In this document: in pieces, positions 15,400-23,444 of the stretch | Layout of the letters: every line of letters starts with the position of its first letter | Position numbering within the stretch: position 1 is the first letter of the stretch | Assembly: GCF_001190925.1 (NCBI RefSeq) | Contig: NZ_CP011072.1 | Coordinates: 310,001-374,000, forward strand | Length of the DNA stretch: 64,000 bases | Source: Azoarcus sp. CIB | GTDB taxonomy: Bacteria; Pseudomonadota; Gammaproteobacteria; Burkholderiales; Rhodocyclaceae | Direction of reading: 5' to 3' | The notes under the pieces: model-generated | What the model saw: only the letters and a program-made list of their open reading frames with translations | What the model was told of the DNA's origin: nothing | Database searches by the model: none | Made by a program: the position numbers and the translations under genes

Positions 15400-16500
15400 T
15401 CATTCCGCGTCGGCCTTCGCTCCGCCAAGGTACTGGAAGATCGTTACTCGTCCATTGAACGTATCTGCGACGAACACACGATTGAACGAGTCGACCCACA
15501 CCCCAGCGGGGAGATAGAAATTGCCGGTTCCCTGGCCGACGCCGCCGATCGGCATCAGGAACTCCCCGGCCTCGTTGAAGATCAGCAAATTATCGTAATA
15601 AGACTCGACGACGTAGATATTGTTCTCCCTATCGACGCCGACGCCCTTCGGTCGAACGAGATTACCGTAGTACAGGCCGCGTTTGCCGATGATCTGCGGT
15701 TTCCCGTCGCCCTCGAGCGGGATCACCTGCACGCGGCTGTTCATCGTGTCCGTCACGTAAAGCTTGTCTTGCCCAAGCGCGATGTGTGTCGGGAAATTGA
15801 ATTCACCTGGGGCCTCGCCGCGCTCGCCGATGATCCTCTCCAGCCGGCCATCGGCGCCGAAGACCTTGATGTCGTGTGCGTAGGTGTCAGCGACGTAGAT
15901 GAGGCCGGTGACCGCGTCGCGTGCAATTCCTGTGGGGCGCTGTAACACGCCTGCGCCGATGGGAGGCTGCGGGTTTCCCTGCGTGTCCAGGTGTGCGACG
16001 AGCTGCAGCTCCGCATCGGAAACCCAGATACCGCCACCTTCGGCGAGTGCGACGCCAATGGGGGCGACGAAACGACGCAAGCCTACAGCGTATTCCCAGA
16101 TCTTGAGTTCACCGGCTGGTTTGTCGAAGACGAAAACGGCGGCACGGCTGACGTCGGTGACGAAGATCCGTTCGTGCTCATCCGCAATCACGGCCTGCGG
16201 TCGCTGTAGCACATTCGGCTTTTCCTCGTCGAACAGACCGACTACCCAGGCGAGAAAACGCACGATTCCTTTCGAATCGTCCTCGCGGACAAAATTCTCT
16301 TCGCCGGTGAGCTGGCCGGCGAACTGATAGCGGGGAACTTCCGGTTCGGCCGGCCACATGAGTCGCTTGCCTTCTGGCGCTTCGAGCAGGCCGTAATGGA
16401 GGCGCGCCGGCGTGGCCTGGGTCGCGCACCCGGCCAGCGTAATGGCAAGTGCAAGAGTCAGCCACGAGAGGACGGGCGACGCGGTACTTTTCAAACTCAT
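15400..16500 (-). CDS. NHL-repeat beta-propeller lipoprotein
   Basis: 366 residues with a lipoprotein signal (L-A-G-C at about residue 24). About six NHL blades follow, each with the L-x-x-P-x-G-I/V-A-x-D and I-Y-V-A-D-T-Y/F patterns (for example R-P-T-G-I-A-R-D, L-Y-V-T-D-T-M-N-S-R-V-Q-V, V-F-V-A-D-T-F-N-G-R-V). Propellers of this class mediate protein binding. It pairs with the second propeller gene just upstream (5-base gap) and is closely related to the NHL lipoprotein at 23445, which opens with the same W-P/F-P-x-P-P-E-x-P-R-Y/F-x-F/Y segment. NHL proteins are repeatedly found beside extracellular cytochrome genes in Geobacter. Confidence 0.93.
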   Translation of the reverse strand: MSLKSTASPVLSWLTLALAITLAGCATQATPARLHYGLLEAPEGKRLMWPAEPEVPRYQFAGQLTGEENFVREDDSKGIVRFLAWVVGLFDEEKPNVLQRPQAVIADEHERIFVTDVSRAAVFVFDKPAGELKIWEYAVGLRRFVAPIGVALAEGGGIWVSDAELQLVAHLDTQGNPQPPIGAGVLQRPTGIARDAVTGLIYVADTYAHDIKVFGADGRLERIIGERGEAPGEFNFPTHIALGQDKLYVTDTMNSRVQVIPLEGDGKPQIIGKRGLYYGNLVRPKGVGVDRENNIYVVESYYDNLLIFNEAGEFLMPIGGVGQGTGNFYLPAGVWVDSFNRVFVADTFNGRVTIFQYLGGAKADAE

Positions 16501-16505
16501 CTCCG

Positions 16506-17441
16506 TTAGGGCGGGGTGATGCTGAATACTCCGATCCGCCCGGAAGGGGCGTCGGCGATGTACGCGTGATATACGTCGATCGAGATCGCGGTAATGTCCA
16601 CGAGCCCGAGTTGTGAGGGCTTCAGTGTGGCGACCAACTCGCCATGATCGAAGATCTTGAGACTTCGATCGCCCCGGTCAACCACCCATGTGCGGTCATG
16701 CGCGTCGATCGCAATATCCGACGGGTTGAGCAGGTCGCCTTCCCCATGCTTGCCGATAACGGACCCTTCGCGGTCGAAGTCGACTATGCAGCGGCAGCGG
16801 GGATCGATTCCGGCGACGCGCACCCGGTTGGCAGCGAGAAGCGTCGCTCCGGCGAACTCGTCCGGAAAACCGTCGCCTCTCCCAACGAGGGGCTCGCTTT
16901 TTCGCCCGGATGGGTGAAAGGCGAAAACGCCGCCTGCTGCATCGGATATCCACGGCCTGTTGAGGGTGGGTTCTATCACAATGTCAGCCGGTTGGAGGAC
17001 CTCATACTTTGCGCTGAACGTGACGATCGGGCGACCATCTCTTGTAAGGCGGGTGACTTCTCCACGATCGGGGCGGAGAACGTAGACGCTGCCGTCGATG
17101 CCGGCCTTGATGCGAACCCCTGGCAAAGGCGGTATCTCGCGCAGCGGCGTGATCGACTGGCTAACGGTGTCGATGCGCAGCAGCAAGCGCTGGCCGCTAT
17201 CGGCGACGTAGAGGTCGTGGCCGATTGCGGCCAGCGCGGTAGGATGCAGCAGTTTTAGATAAGCCCCGGTCGGGGGCTGCCCGGGGACTGGTGACGCTGG
17301 AGCCGAAAAGCCGCCGACAATCATCCTGTAGGGCGACAGGAAAGCGGAGGCGTGCTCGATGGCCGCCGCCTCGGAACCCATGTCGGCCCCGGCAATCTGG
17401 GCCAACGCGAGGAGCACGCTGCCGGCTAGGTTGCGCCACAT
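16506..17441 (-). CDS. Periplasmic NHL-like beta-propeller protein
   Basis: 311 residues from the ATG at 17441, which gives a proper signal peptide (V-L-L-A-L-A-Q-I-A-G-A). Repeats of the L-Y-V-A-D-S-G-Q-R-L-L-L, D-I-A-I-D-A-H-D-R-T-W-V-V-D-R-G and A-Y-I-A-D-A-P-S-G-R-I-G-V type indicate a five- or six-bladed propeller, weaker than in the next gene. There is no lipobox. It contains a D-P-R-C-R-C segment whose cysteines are not a heme motif. It lies 7 bases after the triheme gene and 5 before the NHL lipoprotein, so it belongs to the cytochrome operon. A binding partner among the cytochromes is likely but unproven. Confidence 0.82.
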   Translation of the reverse strand: MWRNLAGSVLLALAQIAGADMGSEAAAIEHASAFLSPYRMIVGGFSAPASPVPGQPPTGAYLKLLHPTALAAIGHDLYVADSGQRLLLRIDTVSQSITPLREIPPLPGVRIKAGIDGSVYVLRPDRGEVTRLTRDGRPIVTFSAKYEVLQPADIVIEPTLNRPWISDAAGGVFAFHPSGRKSEPLVGRGDGFPDEFAGATLLAANRVRVAGIDPRCRCIVDFDREGSVIGKHGEGDLLNPSDIAIDAHDRTWVVDRGDRSLKIFDHGELVATLKPSQLGLVDITAISIDVYHAYIADAPSGRIGVFSITPP

Positions 17442-17448
17442 GATGTAT

Positions 17449-17844
17449 TCACCAACGTCCGGGTCCGAGTGTTTCGTGGCCGCCGAAAATGCCGGGGGGC
17501 AGTCCCGCCTTCCCGGAATGACACAAATCGCAGTTCTCGACTGACCATGCGGTTTCTCCGTCATGACACGCGCCACAGAAGCGGCCGTCGATGATATCGG
17601 TCATTTTGATCTGGTTCGCGCCTGCCCGCATCTTGAAGCCGAGTTCCGCGTGACATACCTTGCAGCGAAACCGGATGCGGTGGAACCAGTGGGGAAAGAT
17701 CACCGGCCGCATGCCGGCCGCTTCGGCGGCTCGATTGATAACGACGTCAGCATACTCCGCTGTCGCGCGCGGCGCTGCAAAAAATGGCAACACGCACACC
17801 AGCGCAGCACAAACCATCCACAGCGAGGTCCGCGGCGCACTCAT
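17449..17844 (-). CDS. Triheme c7-like cytochrome (short form, copy 2)
   Basis: 131 residues from the ATG at 17844, overlapping the previous stop by 4 bases. A signal peptide ends near A-T-A-E-Y. Three heme sites (CKVCH, CGACH, CDLCH) and F-P-H-W-F-H-R-I-R distal histidines are present. It is very similar over its heme domain to the 10754 product, but with a different C-terminal tail (G-L-P-P-G-I-F-G-G-H). Gene order within this pair is the reverse of copy 1: here the long form comes first. Confidence 0.92.
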   Translation of the reverse strand: MSAPRTSLWMVCAALVCVLPFFAAPRATAEYADVVINRAAEAAGMRPVIFPHWFHRIRFRCKVCHAELGFKMRAGANQIKMTDIIDGRFCGACHDGETAWSVENCDLCHSGKAGLPPGIFGGHETLGPGRW

Positions 17845-18497
17845 CTGGTTTTGCCTTCGGTCTTGCGAGCCGGGGGAGGCGTGTTCGGTGCGACTGCGGG
17901 TTCGGGGGGCGGAGTGGCGCTGGGTTGCGCAGCAGCTTCGCGTTCGAGTTCGGCCAGTGCGTCGGCGCGCTTGACGCTGTGGCAGCGGCCGCATTCGGTC
18001 AGGGGGAAAGCCACGGCGCCGTGACAGACCCCGCATTGCTCGCCCTGCAGAATCAGGAACATGCTGATCTTCGTCGCGCCTCTTTGCTTCTTGAACAAAT
18101 GGTCATGGCAATTCGTGCAGTCCAGCCACTCGTTGTGCACGCTGTGCGGAAAGCGCACGACCGGCATGCCCCCGTTGAGGTTCAACAGCACGTCCTTGTC
18201 GTAACTTTCGCTTTTCAGCGGTTTCCGCAAGCTTGATCGCGGGTTGATCTGGCCCTCCTTCAAGGCGCGGACCCAGCGGACCTGATTGCCCGCGTTGTCT
18301 GGAGTGAGGGGAGACAGCGCATCTGCGGGCTGTTGGAGCACTTTCACGGCGGGACCGCTGGAATCACGAAGCCCATCCTTGGCAATCGGGAGCCAGGAAC
18401 GGTCGTCAGCCCTTGCGGACTGGGGGAACACCAGCAAGAGCAGGCACAGGCAGCAGATGAAATGTCTCTGCGAAGTGCCTCGTAGGCGAGCAGACAT
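17841..18497 (-). CDS. Triheme c7-like cytochrome (long form, copy 2)
   Basis: 218 residues: signal peptide, an N-terminal non-heme region (about 30-105), then CTNCH, CGVCH and CGRCH with distal histidines in F-P-H-S-V-H-N-E-W-L-D, and a Pro/Ala-rich C-terminal tail of about 40 residues absent from copy 1, which instead has its Pro/Ala linker at the N-terminus. Likely a periplasmic electron carrier coupled with the short form. It follows the outer-membrane barrel gene, so barrel and triheme cytochromes are transcribed together, as expected for a porin-cytochrome conduit. Confidence 0.91.
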   Translation of the reverse strand: MSARLRGTSQRHFICCLCLLLLVFPQSARADDRSWLPIAKDGLRDSSGPAVKVLQQPADALSPLTPDNAGNQVRWVRALKEGQINPRSSLRKPLKSESYDKDVLLNLNGGMPVVRFPHSVHNEWLDCTNCHDHLFKKQRGATKISMFLILQGEQCGVCHGAVAFPLTECGRCHSVKRADALAELEREAAAQPSATPPPEPAVAPNTPPPARKTEGKTR

Positions 18498-18606
18498 ATT
18501 TGCGACGCAACCGGTTCGGGCAGATCGGTCCGAGAGATTATCGGATTTAGTGGGCTCGCAGGGCAGAAGGTTGCACTCGGCAACACCGTGCGAGGCTGAT
18601 CTGGCG

Positions 18607-21084
18607 TCAGAAAGAACCGAACTCCCGGCTGACCCGGAAGAAGATCAGTTGGTTACGCCGTCCTTCGATCTCGGCAATACGATACTGCAGTTCCGTGTCG
18701 AGACGGCCGATGCGGTAGAACAGCCGCTGATCGAGATCCAGCGTTGCGCGGTCTTGTTGGCGCTGGGCATTCGGATTCCCGAATCGCCGCGAGTCGTCAC
18801 GGTTGGTGTTCGCACGGAAATCGAGTCGATAGCGCAGGCCGCGGAGCCCGAAAACTCGACGATGACTGTAACCCAGGCCTCCGGCTAGACTCGTATTGCC
18901 GCTGCGCGACGTGTCTTCGCGAAAGATGGGGCGACCCAGTTCGTCGACGAGCACTACCGGTTGATCGTTTTCGGACTCCTGACGCGACCATTGCCATGTC
19001 ATGTTTGAATCGAGTTCCGAATTCTGATTGATGCGCCAGCTGCCGGTGAGCTGGACATTAAGCATCTGGAAGGACGATGTCGTGTCTCCGGTGGTGCGGC
19101 TGTCCGAGGCACTGGCGCTGAGGTAACCGGTGAGCGCTTCGCCGGCATTCGCCTGCATGCCAAGGCTCGCGCCATGGCTAAGCGTAGTTGCGCTCGAGGA
19201 GCCGATGCCGGTAGAGCGCGAGCTCGAGACTGACTGGTTCAGGCTACCGCTGAGGGTGGTTTGCGCGCTCGTCTGCCAGGTGCGCATCAGCGAGTGCCCT
19301 ACCGATCCGTTGAGCGAGCGGAATGAGTCTCCCTCGCCGGATGTCGCATTCGACAGCGACGCGGACGTGAACCAAGTGTAGTCGTAGTTGCCGAAGCGCA
19401 GCGGATCGCCGCTATAGCTGAGACCCAGAGATTGGTTCGACGTCAGGTTATTGTCAGTGTCGGCGCTCAAGCCGGCCGAGCCGAAAATGCTGAGATTGCG
19501 GCTGGCCTGGTAGTTCAGGCTGGCAGCGCCGCCAATCGTCCGATTCGTGAAATTCGTTCCGCCGACCGTATTGTTCGTCTGGAAATAACGGAGGTTTGCC
19601 GAGCCCCGCAATTTCGATTCCGCTGGCGACCAGTTTCCATAGCTGAACACTTGCAGACTCTGCGTCGTTGCGGAATCCGTGTCCAAGTCGAACTGTTGGC
19701 CGGTAAGACTCGCGTTCGTGCTCAAGGACAGTTCATCGCTATAGGCGAAACCGTGATTGGCGCCGAGGAAGTAGCTCTTCCCGGTCTGCTCGGCGGCTTG
19801 ATTCCGCGAGAAGTCTCCGGTCAGATTGATGGAGTGCCGCTCCAGCGAATTCGAAAAATTGCCGAAGACACGGTCGACGACGTCCGAGCCGAAATCGCCG
19901 GTCAGTTCGCTGCGGTCATAGCCTGCCGCGGACGTCCATCGCCCGGTCTGTGGTCGATAGTCCTGTCGTAAGGACAGGCGCTGTTGTTTGATGTTCGAGT
20001 CCGAGAATGAGCCTTCGCTGCGGCTGTCCGACAGCGTCAGGGAGGCCGAAAATGGGAAGCGGCTCTGGGGGAAGAGCTGGAGCGTTCCACTCCCCGTCAC
20101 GGAGGTGCCCACCAGATTGTTCGATGAGACGTCGCCGGACTCCTGCGATCGAATCGAGGTAAGCGCGAAATCGCCTGAAACGAGCGCGAAGTAGGGCCTC
20201 CAGATGTAGGAATTGGCGCGCAGCCGGCCTTCGTACACCTGACTCGTTGAGCCCGACGAGGTGTCCGAGCTGTTGCGCCTCACGCCGACCGAAACGATGC
20301 CGCCCCAGCGGATCGGGGCGACGCCCCAGCGCTTCTGGGTGGGGGCGGACGAATTTGGTGTAGGAGAGCCCTTGCTGCGCGAAGGCACGGGAAGATCGGC
20401 GACCGTTGACTCTATGTTCGCTTCTTCGGCCGGCAGAAACTCCTCGTCCCCGACGACCTTGGCATCGGTGCTCCCGGTTTGTGCAGGCGACGCCGCATCT
20501 TCGGATGCCACCATCAGCGGGGCCACAGGTGCTGCAATCGTGTCGGCCGTGCGCTTAGTCTTGCGCGATGCGTCAATGAGCGTATCCCGCGGTTCGGACT
20601 TTGCGATCGTCGAACGTCGAACGGGAATGGCGGGGGCGTCAGCACTGCCGGGCTTGTTGCCGGGTTTCGGTTGCTCGGGCGCCGGAACGGACGCAGATGA
20701 ATTTCCTTCGACTAACGACCCAGGTCCGGCGGCCGCGGACTTTGCGGTGGCGATGCCGGGCAGCTGATACGTCCAGCTCAGGGTGAGCGGAGGAGATTCC
20801 GGTGTTGCGGACGAGGAGTCGATGTCCACGGCCGCCGTGGGCCGGACTTCGCCCTTCGTCTCGCGATCCGTATGCAGGCTTGCGAGAACTGTCGCGAGAC
20901 GCAAGCGCGACTGTACCGGGGCGTCGGCCGGTTGTGACGTCGAAGCTGCGAGGGCCGGCATGGTAGCCAAGCCCAGCAGCATTCCGCCGCATAGGGGCGG
21001 AATGGAACCGTGGCAGGCCGACACGAGCCTGCGTGTCATGTGGGCTGCTGAATTGTTCGCTCGCACTAGCGCAGAACGCGACAT
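18607..21084 (-). CDS. Large outer-membrane beta-barrel, candidate porin of a cytochrome conduit
   Basis: 825 residues (an in-frame ATG at 21039 is an alternative start). After a signal peptide comes a Ser/Pro/Ala-rich, probably disordered region to about residue 250. From there to the end runs a regular series of alternating amphipathic strands rich in Ser, Thr, Asn, Gly, Tyr and Trp, ending R-V-S-R-E-F-G-S-F with the C-terminal Phe expected by the BAM machinery. More than 20 strands seem present. There is no TonB box or plug. Size and position between a prolyl isomerase and c7 cytochromes match porins of electron-conduit loci (MtrB/OmbB type), although I see no direct sequence signature of those families. 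Function as a cytochrome or filament secretion pore is inferred. Confidence 0.85.
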   Translation of the reverse strand: MSRSALVRANNSAAHMTRRLVSACHGSIPPLCGGMLLGLATMPALAASTSQPADAPVQSRLRLATVLASLHTDRETKGEVRPTAAVDIDSSSATPESPPLTLSWTYQLPGIATAKSAAAGPGSLVEGNSSASVPAPEQPKPGNKPGSADAPAIPVRRSTIAKSEPRDTLIDASRKTKRTADTIAAPVAPLMVASEDAASPAQTGSTDAKVVGDEEFLPAEEANIESTVADLPVPSRSKGSPTPNSSAPTQKRWGVAPIRWGGIVSVGVRRNSSDTSSGSTSQVYEGRLRANSYIWRPYFALVSGDFALTSIRSQESGDVSSNNLVGTSVTGSGTLQLFPQSRFPFSASLTLSDSRSEGSFSDSNIKQQRLSLRQDYRPQTGRWTSAAGYDRSELTGDFGSDVVDRVFGNFSNSLERHSINLTGDFSRNQAAEQTGKSYFLGANHGFAYSDELSLSTNASLTGQQFDLDTDSATTQSLQVFSYGNWSPAESKLRGSANLRYFQTNNTVGGTNFTNRTIGGAASLNYQASRNLSIFGSAGLSADTDNNLTSNQSLGLSYSGDPLRFGNYDYTWFTSASLSNATSGEGDSFRSLNGSVGHSLMRTWQTSAQTTLSGSLNQSVSSSRSTGIGSSSATTLSHGASLGMQANAGEALTGYLSASASDSRTTGDTTSSFQMLNVQLTGSWRINQNSELDSNMTWQWSRQESENDQPVVLVDELGRPIFREDTSRSGNTSLAGGLGYSHRRVFGLRGLRYRLDFRANTNRDDSRRFGNPNAQRQQDRATLDLDQRLFYRIGRLDTELQYRIAEIEGRRNQLIFFRVSREFGSF

Positions 21085-21096
21085 TCTTGGCGCGGA

Positions 21097-22155
21097 TTAC
21101 TTGCTCGTAACCAACCCCTTCTTGGCGAGCGCCGGATAGCGTGCCGTGTTCAGCTCGATTTTCGCCTTCTTGCGCAGTTGCTCCTTCAGGCTTTGCCATG
21201 CTTCGTCGCTGAGATCGCGTTTGAGCAAATCGCTTGCGCGGGACTTCACGGTCTCGAAATCATGATGTTTGGGAGGCTGCAGGGCTTCATAGCGGAACAG
21301 GGCAATGCCCTGCAGGACTCGCGTCGGAGGTGAGAGGTCGCCCGGCTTCATGTCGTCGATCCTTTCCTGGATGCCCTCCGGCAACATGCCGCGATGCATG
21401 TAGCCGAGGTCGCCCCCGTTTTCGGCCGATTCATGGCGCGAGCGCTCTTTTGCCAGTTGTGCGAAATCGGCGCCGCCTTCGGTGAGTTTAAGCCGCAAGG
21501 CGCCGGCATCGGTTTCTGCCGCCTCCCAGGCCGCGGTGGGTGCCGAGGGGTCAACCGACAGCAGGAGCAGCGAAATCCGCATCTTCTCGGGTTCGGTAAA
21601 TTTCTCGGGATGCTTCTTGTAGTAAGCGAGAACCTTGTCTTGAGCGGGTTGCGGGACATTCCGCGTCTTGGCTTCGAGAGTGGCCAGCATGTCGTCCTCT
21701 TCGAGGCGCTCTCGCAGTGCCGGCAGAATCTGCTCCCGCTCCTGTTGCCAGCGTGCGCTCGATGAGTAGCGCTTTTCGTAAGCGGCAATCTTCTCATCGA
21801 TCGCTTTTGCATTCGCCTTCAGGTCACGACGCTTAATTTCTTCGACGAGCAGTCGGCGGTCGATCATGTCGTTGGCGACATCGCGGACAAGTTGTTCGAC
21901 TTCGCCTTCGGGCGGGGTGCCGTGATAGAACTTTTGGCGGATCGCTTCCCGGGTCGCTGCATCGAATTCGGAGGAGCTGATCACCTTGCCATTGACGACC
22001 GCCAGGTATGGGGGCGAGGCGTGGGGGTCGGCGGGCCTCTGTGCCGTAGCGGCCGCCTTGGCGGTGTCGGGTTTGGGCGCGTCGGCCGCATGGGCGCCGA
22101 AGGCAATGAGCGTTGCGGCGATAGTGCCGGAAACTGCGCGAGCGATCATTTTCAT
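21097..22155 (-). CDS. PpiC/SurA-type periplasmic prolyl isomerase
   Basis: 352 residues from the ATG at 22155 (GAGAA site). A signal peptide leads to a SurA-like helical N-terminal chaperone domain (V-V-N-G-K-V-I-S-S-S-E-F-D, residues about 50-180). A parvulin domain follows with F-A-Q-L-A-K-E-R-S, E-N-G-G-D-L-G-Y-M and the L-P-E-G-I/x-x-R-I motif, then a C-terminal helix. Such enzymes assist folding of secreted or outer-membrane proteins. The gene is 12 bases upstream of the barrel gene and just after the terminator of the tetraheme gene. Dedicated prolyl isomerases near nanowire cytochromes are reported for Geobacter, so it may assist the barrel, the filament cytochrome, or both. Confidence 0.92.
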   Translation of the reverse strand: MKMIARAVSGTIAATLIAFGAHAADAPKPDTAKAAATAQRPADPHASPPYLAVVNGKVISSSEFDAATREAIRQKFYHGTPPEGEVEQLVRDVANDMIDRRLLVEEIKRRDLKANAKAIDEKIAAYEKRYSSSARWQQEREQILPALRERLEEDDMLATLEAKTRNVPQPAQDKVLAYYKKHPEKFTEPEKMRISLLLLSVDPSAPTAAWEAAETDAGALRLKLTEGGADFAQLAKERSRHESAENGGDLGYMHRGMLPEGIQERIDDMKPGDLSPPTRVLQGIALFRYEALQPPKHHDFETVKSRASDLLKRDLSDEAWQSLKEQLRKKAKIELNTARYPALAKKGLVTSK

Positions 22156-22237
22156 CAGGAATTCTCGTCTTGCTGGGCTGCTAGTGTCTGCTTCGGGCCA
22201 GCGGCGACGCAAGTTGGTTGCGATATGCGATTGTGAC

Positions 22238-22270
22238 AAAAAAAAGGTCAGGCGACCTTGTCGCCTGACC
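22238..22270 (-). terminator. Strong intrinsic terminator after the tetraheme gene
   Basis: A perfect 10-bp stem (GGTCAGGCGA / TCGCCTGACC, loop of 5) is followed on the leftward strand by eight T residues (A-run at 22238-22245). It sits about 70 bases past the tetraheme stop and about 80 bases before the isomerase start, so it should set a high-cytochrome, low-chaperone expression ratio. Confidence 0.92.
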
Positions 22271-22339
22271 CCTTTCGTGACCGCGGCAGCGCAGTTTGCG
22301 TGGCAAAGTGCGTGGTGCAGATCGCGGTCTGTGCCCGAC

Positions 22340-23152
22340 TTACTTGGTGTGGCAGGCCAGGCAGATCTTGCTGCCGGACGTCGTGACGCGCATGAAGTTC
22401 ACGTCGGAGTTCGTGCCAGCCTTGTCGGTATGCGGATCGTGGCAGGACGCGCACTCGACCGACGGGCCCGTTGCATTGTTCGTGAAGGTACGGGTGTAGA
22501 GGATGATGTCGTTCTTCGAGCGGGTGCCAGCGCCGGTGGTGTCAACCCAGAAGACCTGGGAGCCATTGATCGACTTCGTCGTCACGGCGTTGAAGTCCGT
22601 GTCGGCACACGTACCGCTCACCGTGTTGGCCGAGCCGGTCAGGCCGCCGCCGCAGTACTGGATGCCGATCGGGTGGTCGTTGGTCAGGTCCTTGGTGAGG
22701 TTGGCAACGCCGGTGACCTTGTTCGTGCCCGTGGTCCAGTTGTAGTTGCGGTCCGAGCCGGCGGCGTTCAGGCCGCCCGAGCCCGGCGCGTTGACCAGGT
22801 TGTCCATTGCCTGGGTGCCGTCGTGGCAGGACAGACAGGCAGCGGAGACCGAACCGACCGCCAGCACGTTACCGTCGATCGTCGACGAGTTCGCCGTCGA
22901 GTAGGTCGTGTAACCGGTGCTCGCGGGAATAGCCTTGTTCCACAGGGGGGCAGAAGCGCTCGTGTTCGCCGCGTGCGGGGTGTGGCAGAACACGCAGATC
23001 TGTTCGGTAGTGCTCTGCTTGTTCGGGCCCGGGCCAGGATTCGCGCCCGTAGCGGTCAGGTTATGCGGCGTGCTCACAATGCCCGCCGACGCGCCGCCAG
23101 CAATCAGCGCGAGCGCCGCGGCTGCGAGCGACAGTTTGAAGATTTTTTTCAT
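22340..23152 (-). CDS. Tetraheme cytochrome of the OmcE-like (nanowire) pattern
   Basis: 270 residues from the ATG at 23152 with GGGGG ahead. A classic signal peptide is cleaved near G-G-A-S-A-G. Four heme sites are present: CVFCH (53-57), CLSCH (106-110), CASCH (234-238) and CLACH (264-268). The only other histidines are His30 (P-H-N-L), His60 (H-T-P-H), His160 (N-D-H-P) and His241 (D-P-H). That gives eight His for four hemes, exactly what all-bis-His coordination needs. The spacing and the T-P-H / D-G / N-D-H-P / D-P-H signatures follow Geobacter OmcE, which polymerises into extracellular heme filaments using a ligand from the next subunit. The mature protein is Ser/Thr/Gly/Asn-rich. Cys167 and Cys182 could form a disulfide. 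Filament formation is inferred. Confidence 0.93.
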   Translation of the reverse strand: MKKIFKLSLAAAALALIAGGASAGIVSTPHNLTATGANPGPGPNKQSTTEQICVFCHTPHAANTSASAPLWNKAIPASTGYTTYSTANSSTIDGNVLAVGSVSAACLSCHDGTQAMDNLVNAPGSGGLNAAGSDRNYNWTTGTNKVTGVANLTKDLTNDHPIGIQYCGGGLTGSANTVSGTCADTDFNAVTTKSINGSQVFWVDTTGAGTRSKNDIILYTRTFTNNATGPSVECASCHDPHTDKAGTNSDVNFMRVTTSGSKICLACHTK

Positions 23153-23266
23153 GGTAACCCCCGATGGATGGTTAAACGGTTTATTAGTCATCAAGGACCG
23201 TGTCCGGGTCGTCGGACGGTTGTCGATGCTGACCTCAAAACGAATTTAAATGTTGCACGCTCTACT

Positions 23267-23282
23267 AGCAGGTTCCGGTCCA
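23267..23282 (-). promoter_or_regulatory. Weak candidate sigma-54 promoter for the tetraheme gene
   Basis: On the leftward strand TGGACC-GGAAC-CTGCT keeps the GG-N10-GC spacing with 4 of 6 and 4 of 5 consensus positions. It is in an unusually AT-rich 292-base leader (23153-23444) that also holds the inverted repeat CGCAA-AAAA-TTGCG (23308-23321) and the palindrome GGAATATTCC (23415-23424). Confidence 0.25.
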
Positions 23283-23444
23283 CCTGTTCGGCTGGCAGGT
23301 CGAATAACGCAAAAAATTGCGAAGATATTGTTTTTAAATGCTTTGTTATGGATTTTGCCGCTGCTTGAGGTTGCCTCGCAGATTTCAGGGTGCTGAAACC
23401 CGCGACGTGACAGCGGAATATTCCTGAACTCGGGAAGGTGATTA

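Noticed and set aside
23267-23282. Treating the GG-N10-GC match before the main tetraheme gene as a firm promoter
   Set aside because: Only the core and spacing fit well; such cores are frequent by chance, so it is listed at low confidence only.
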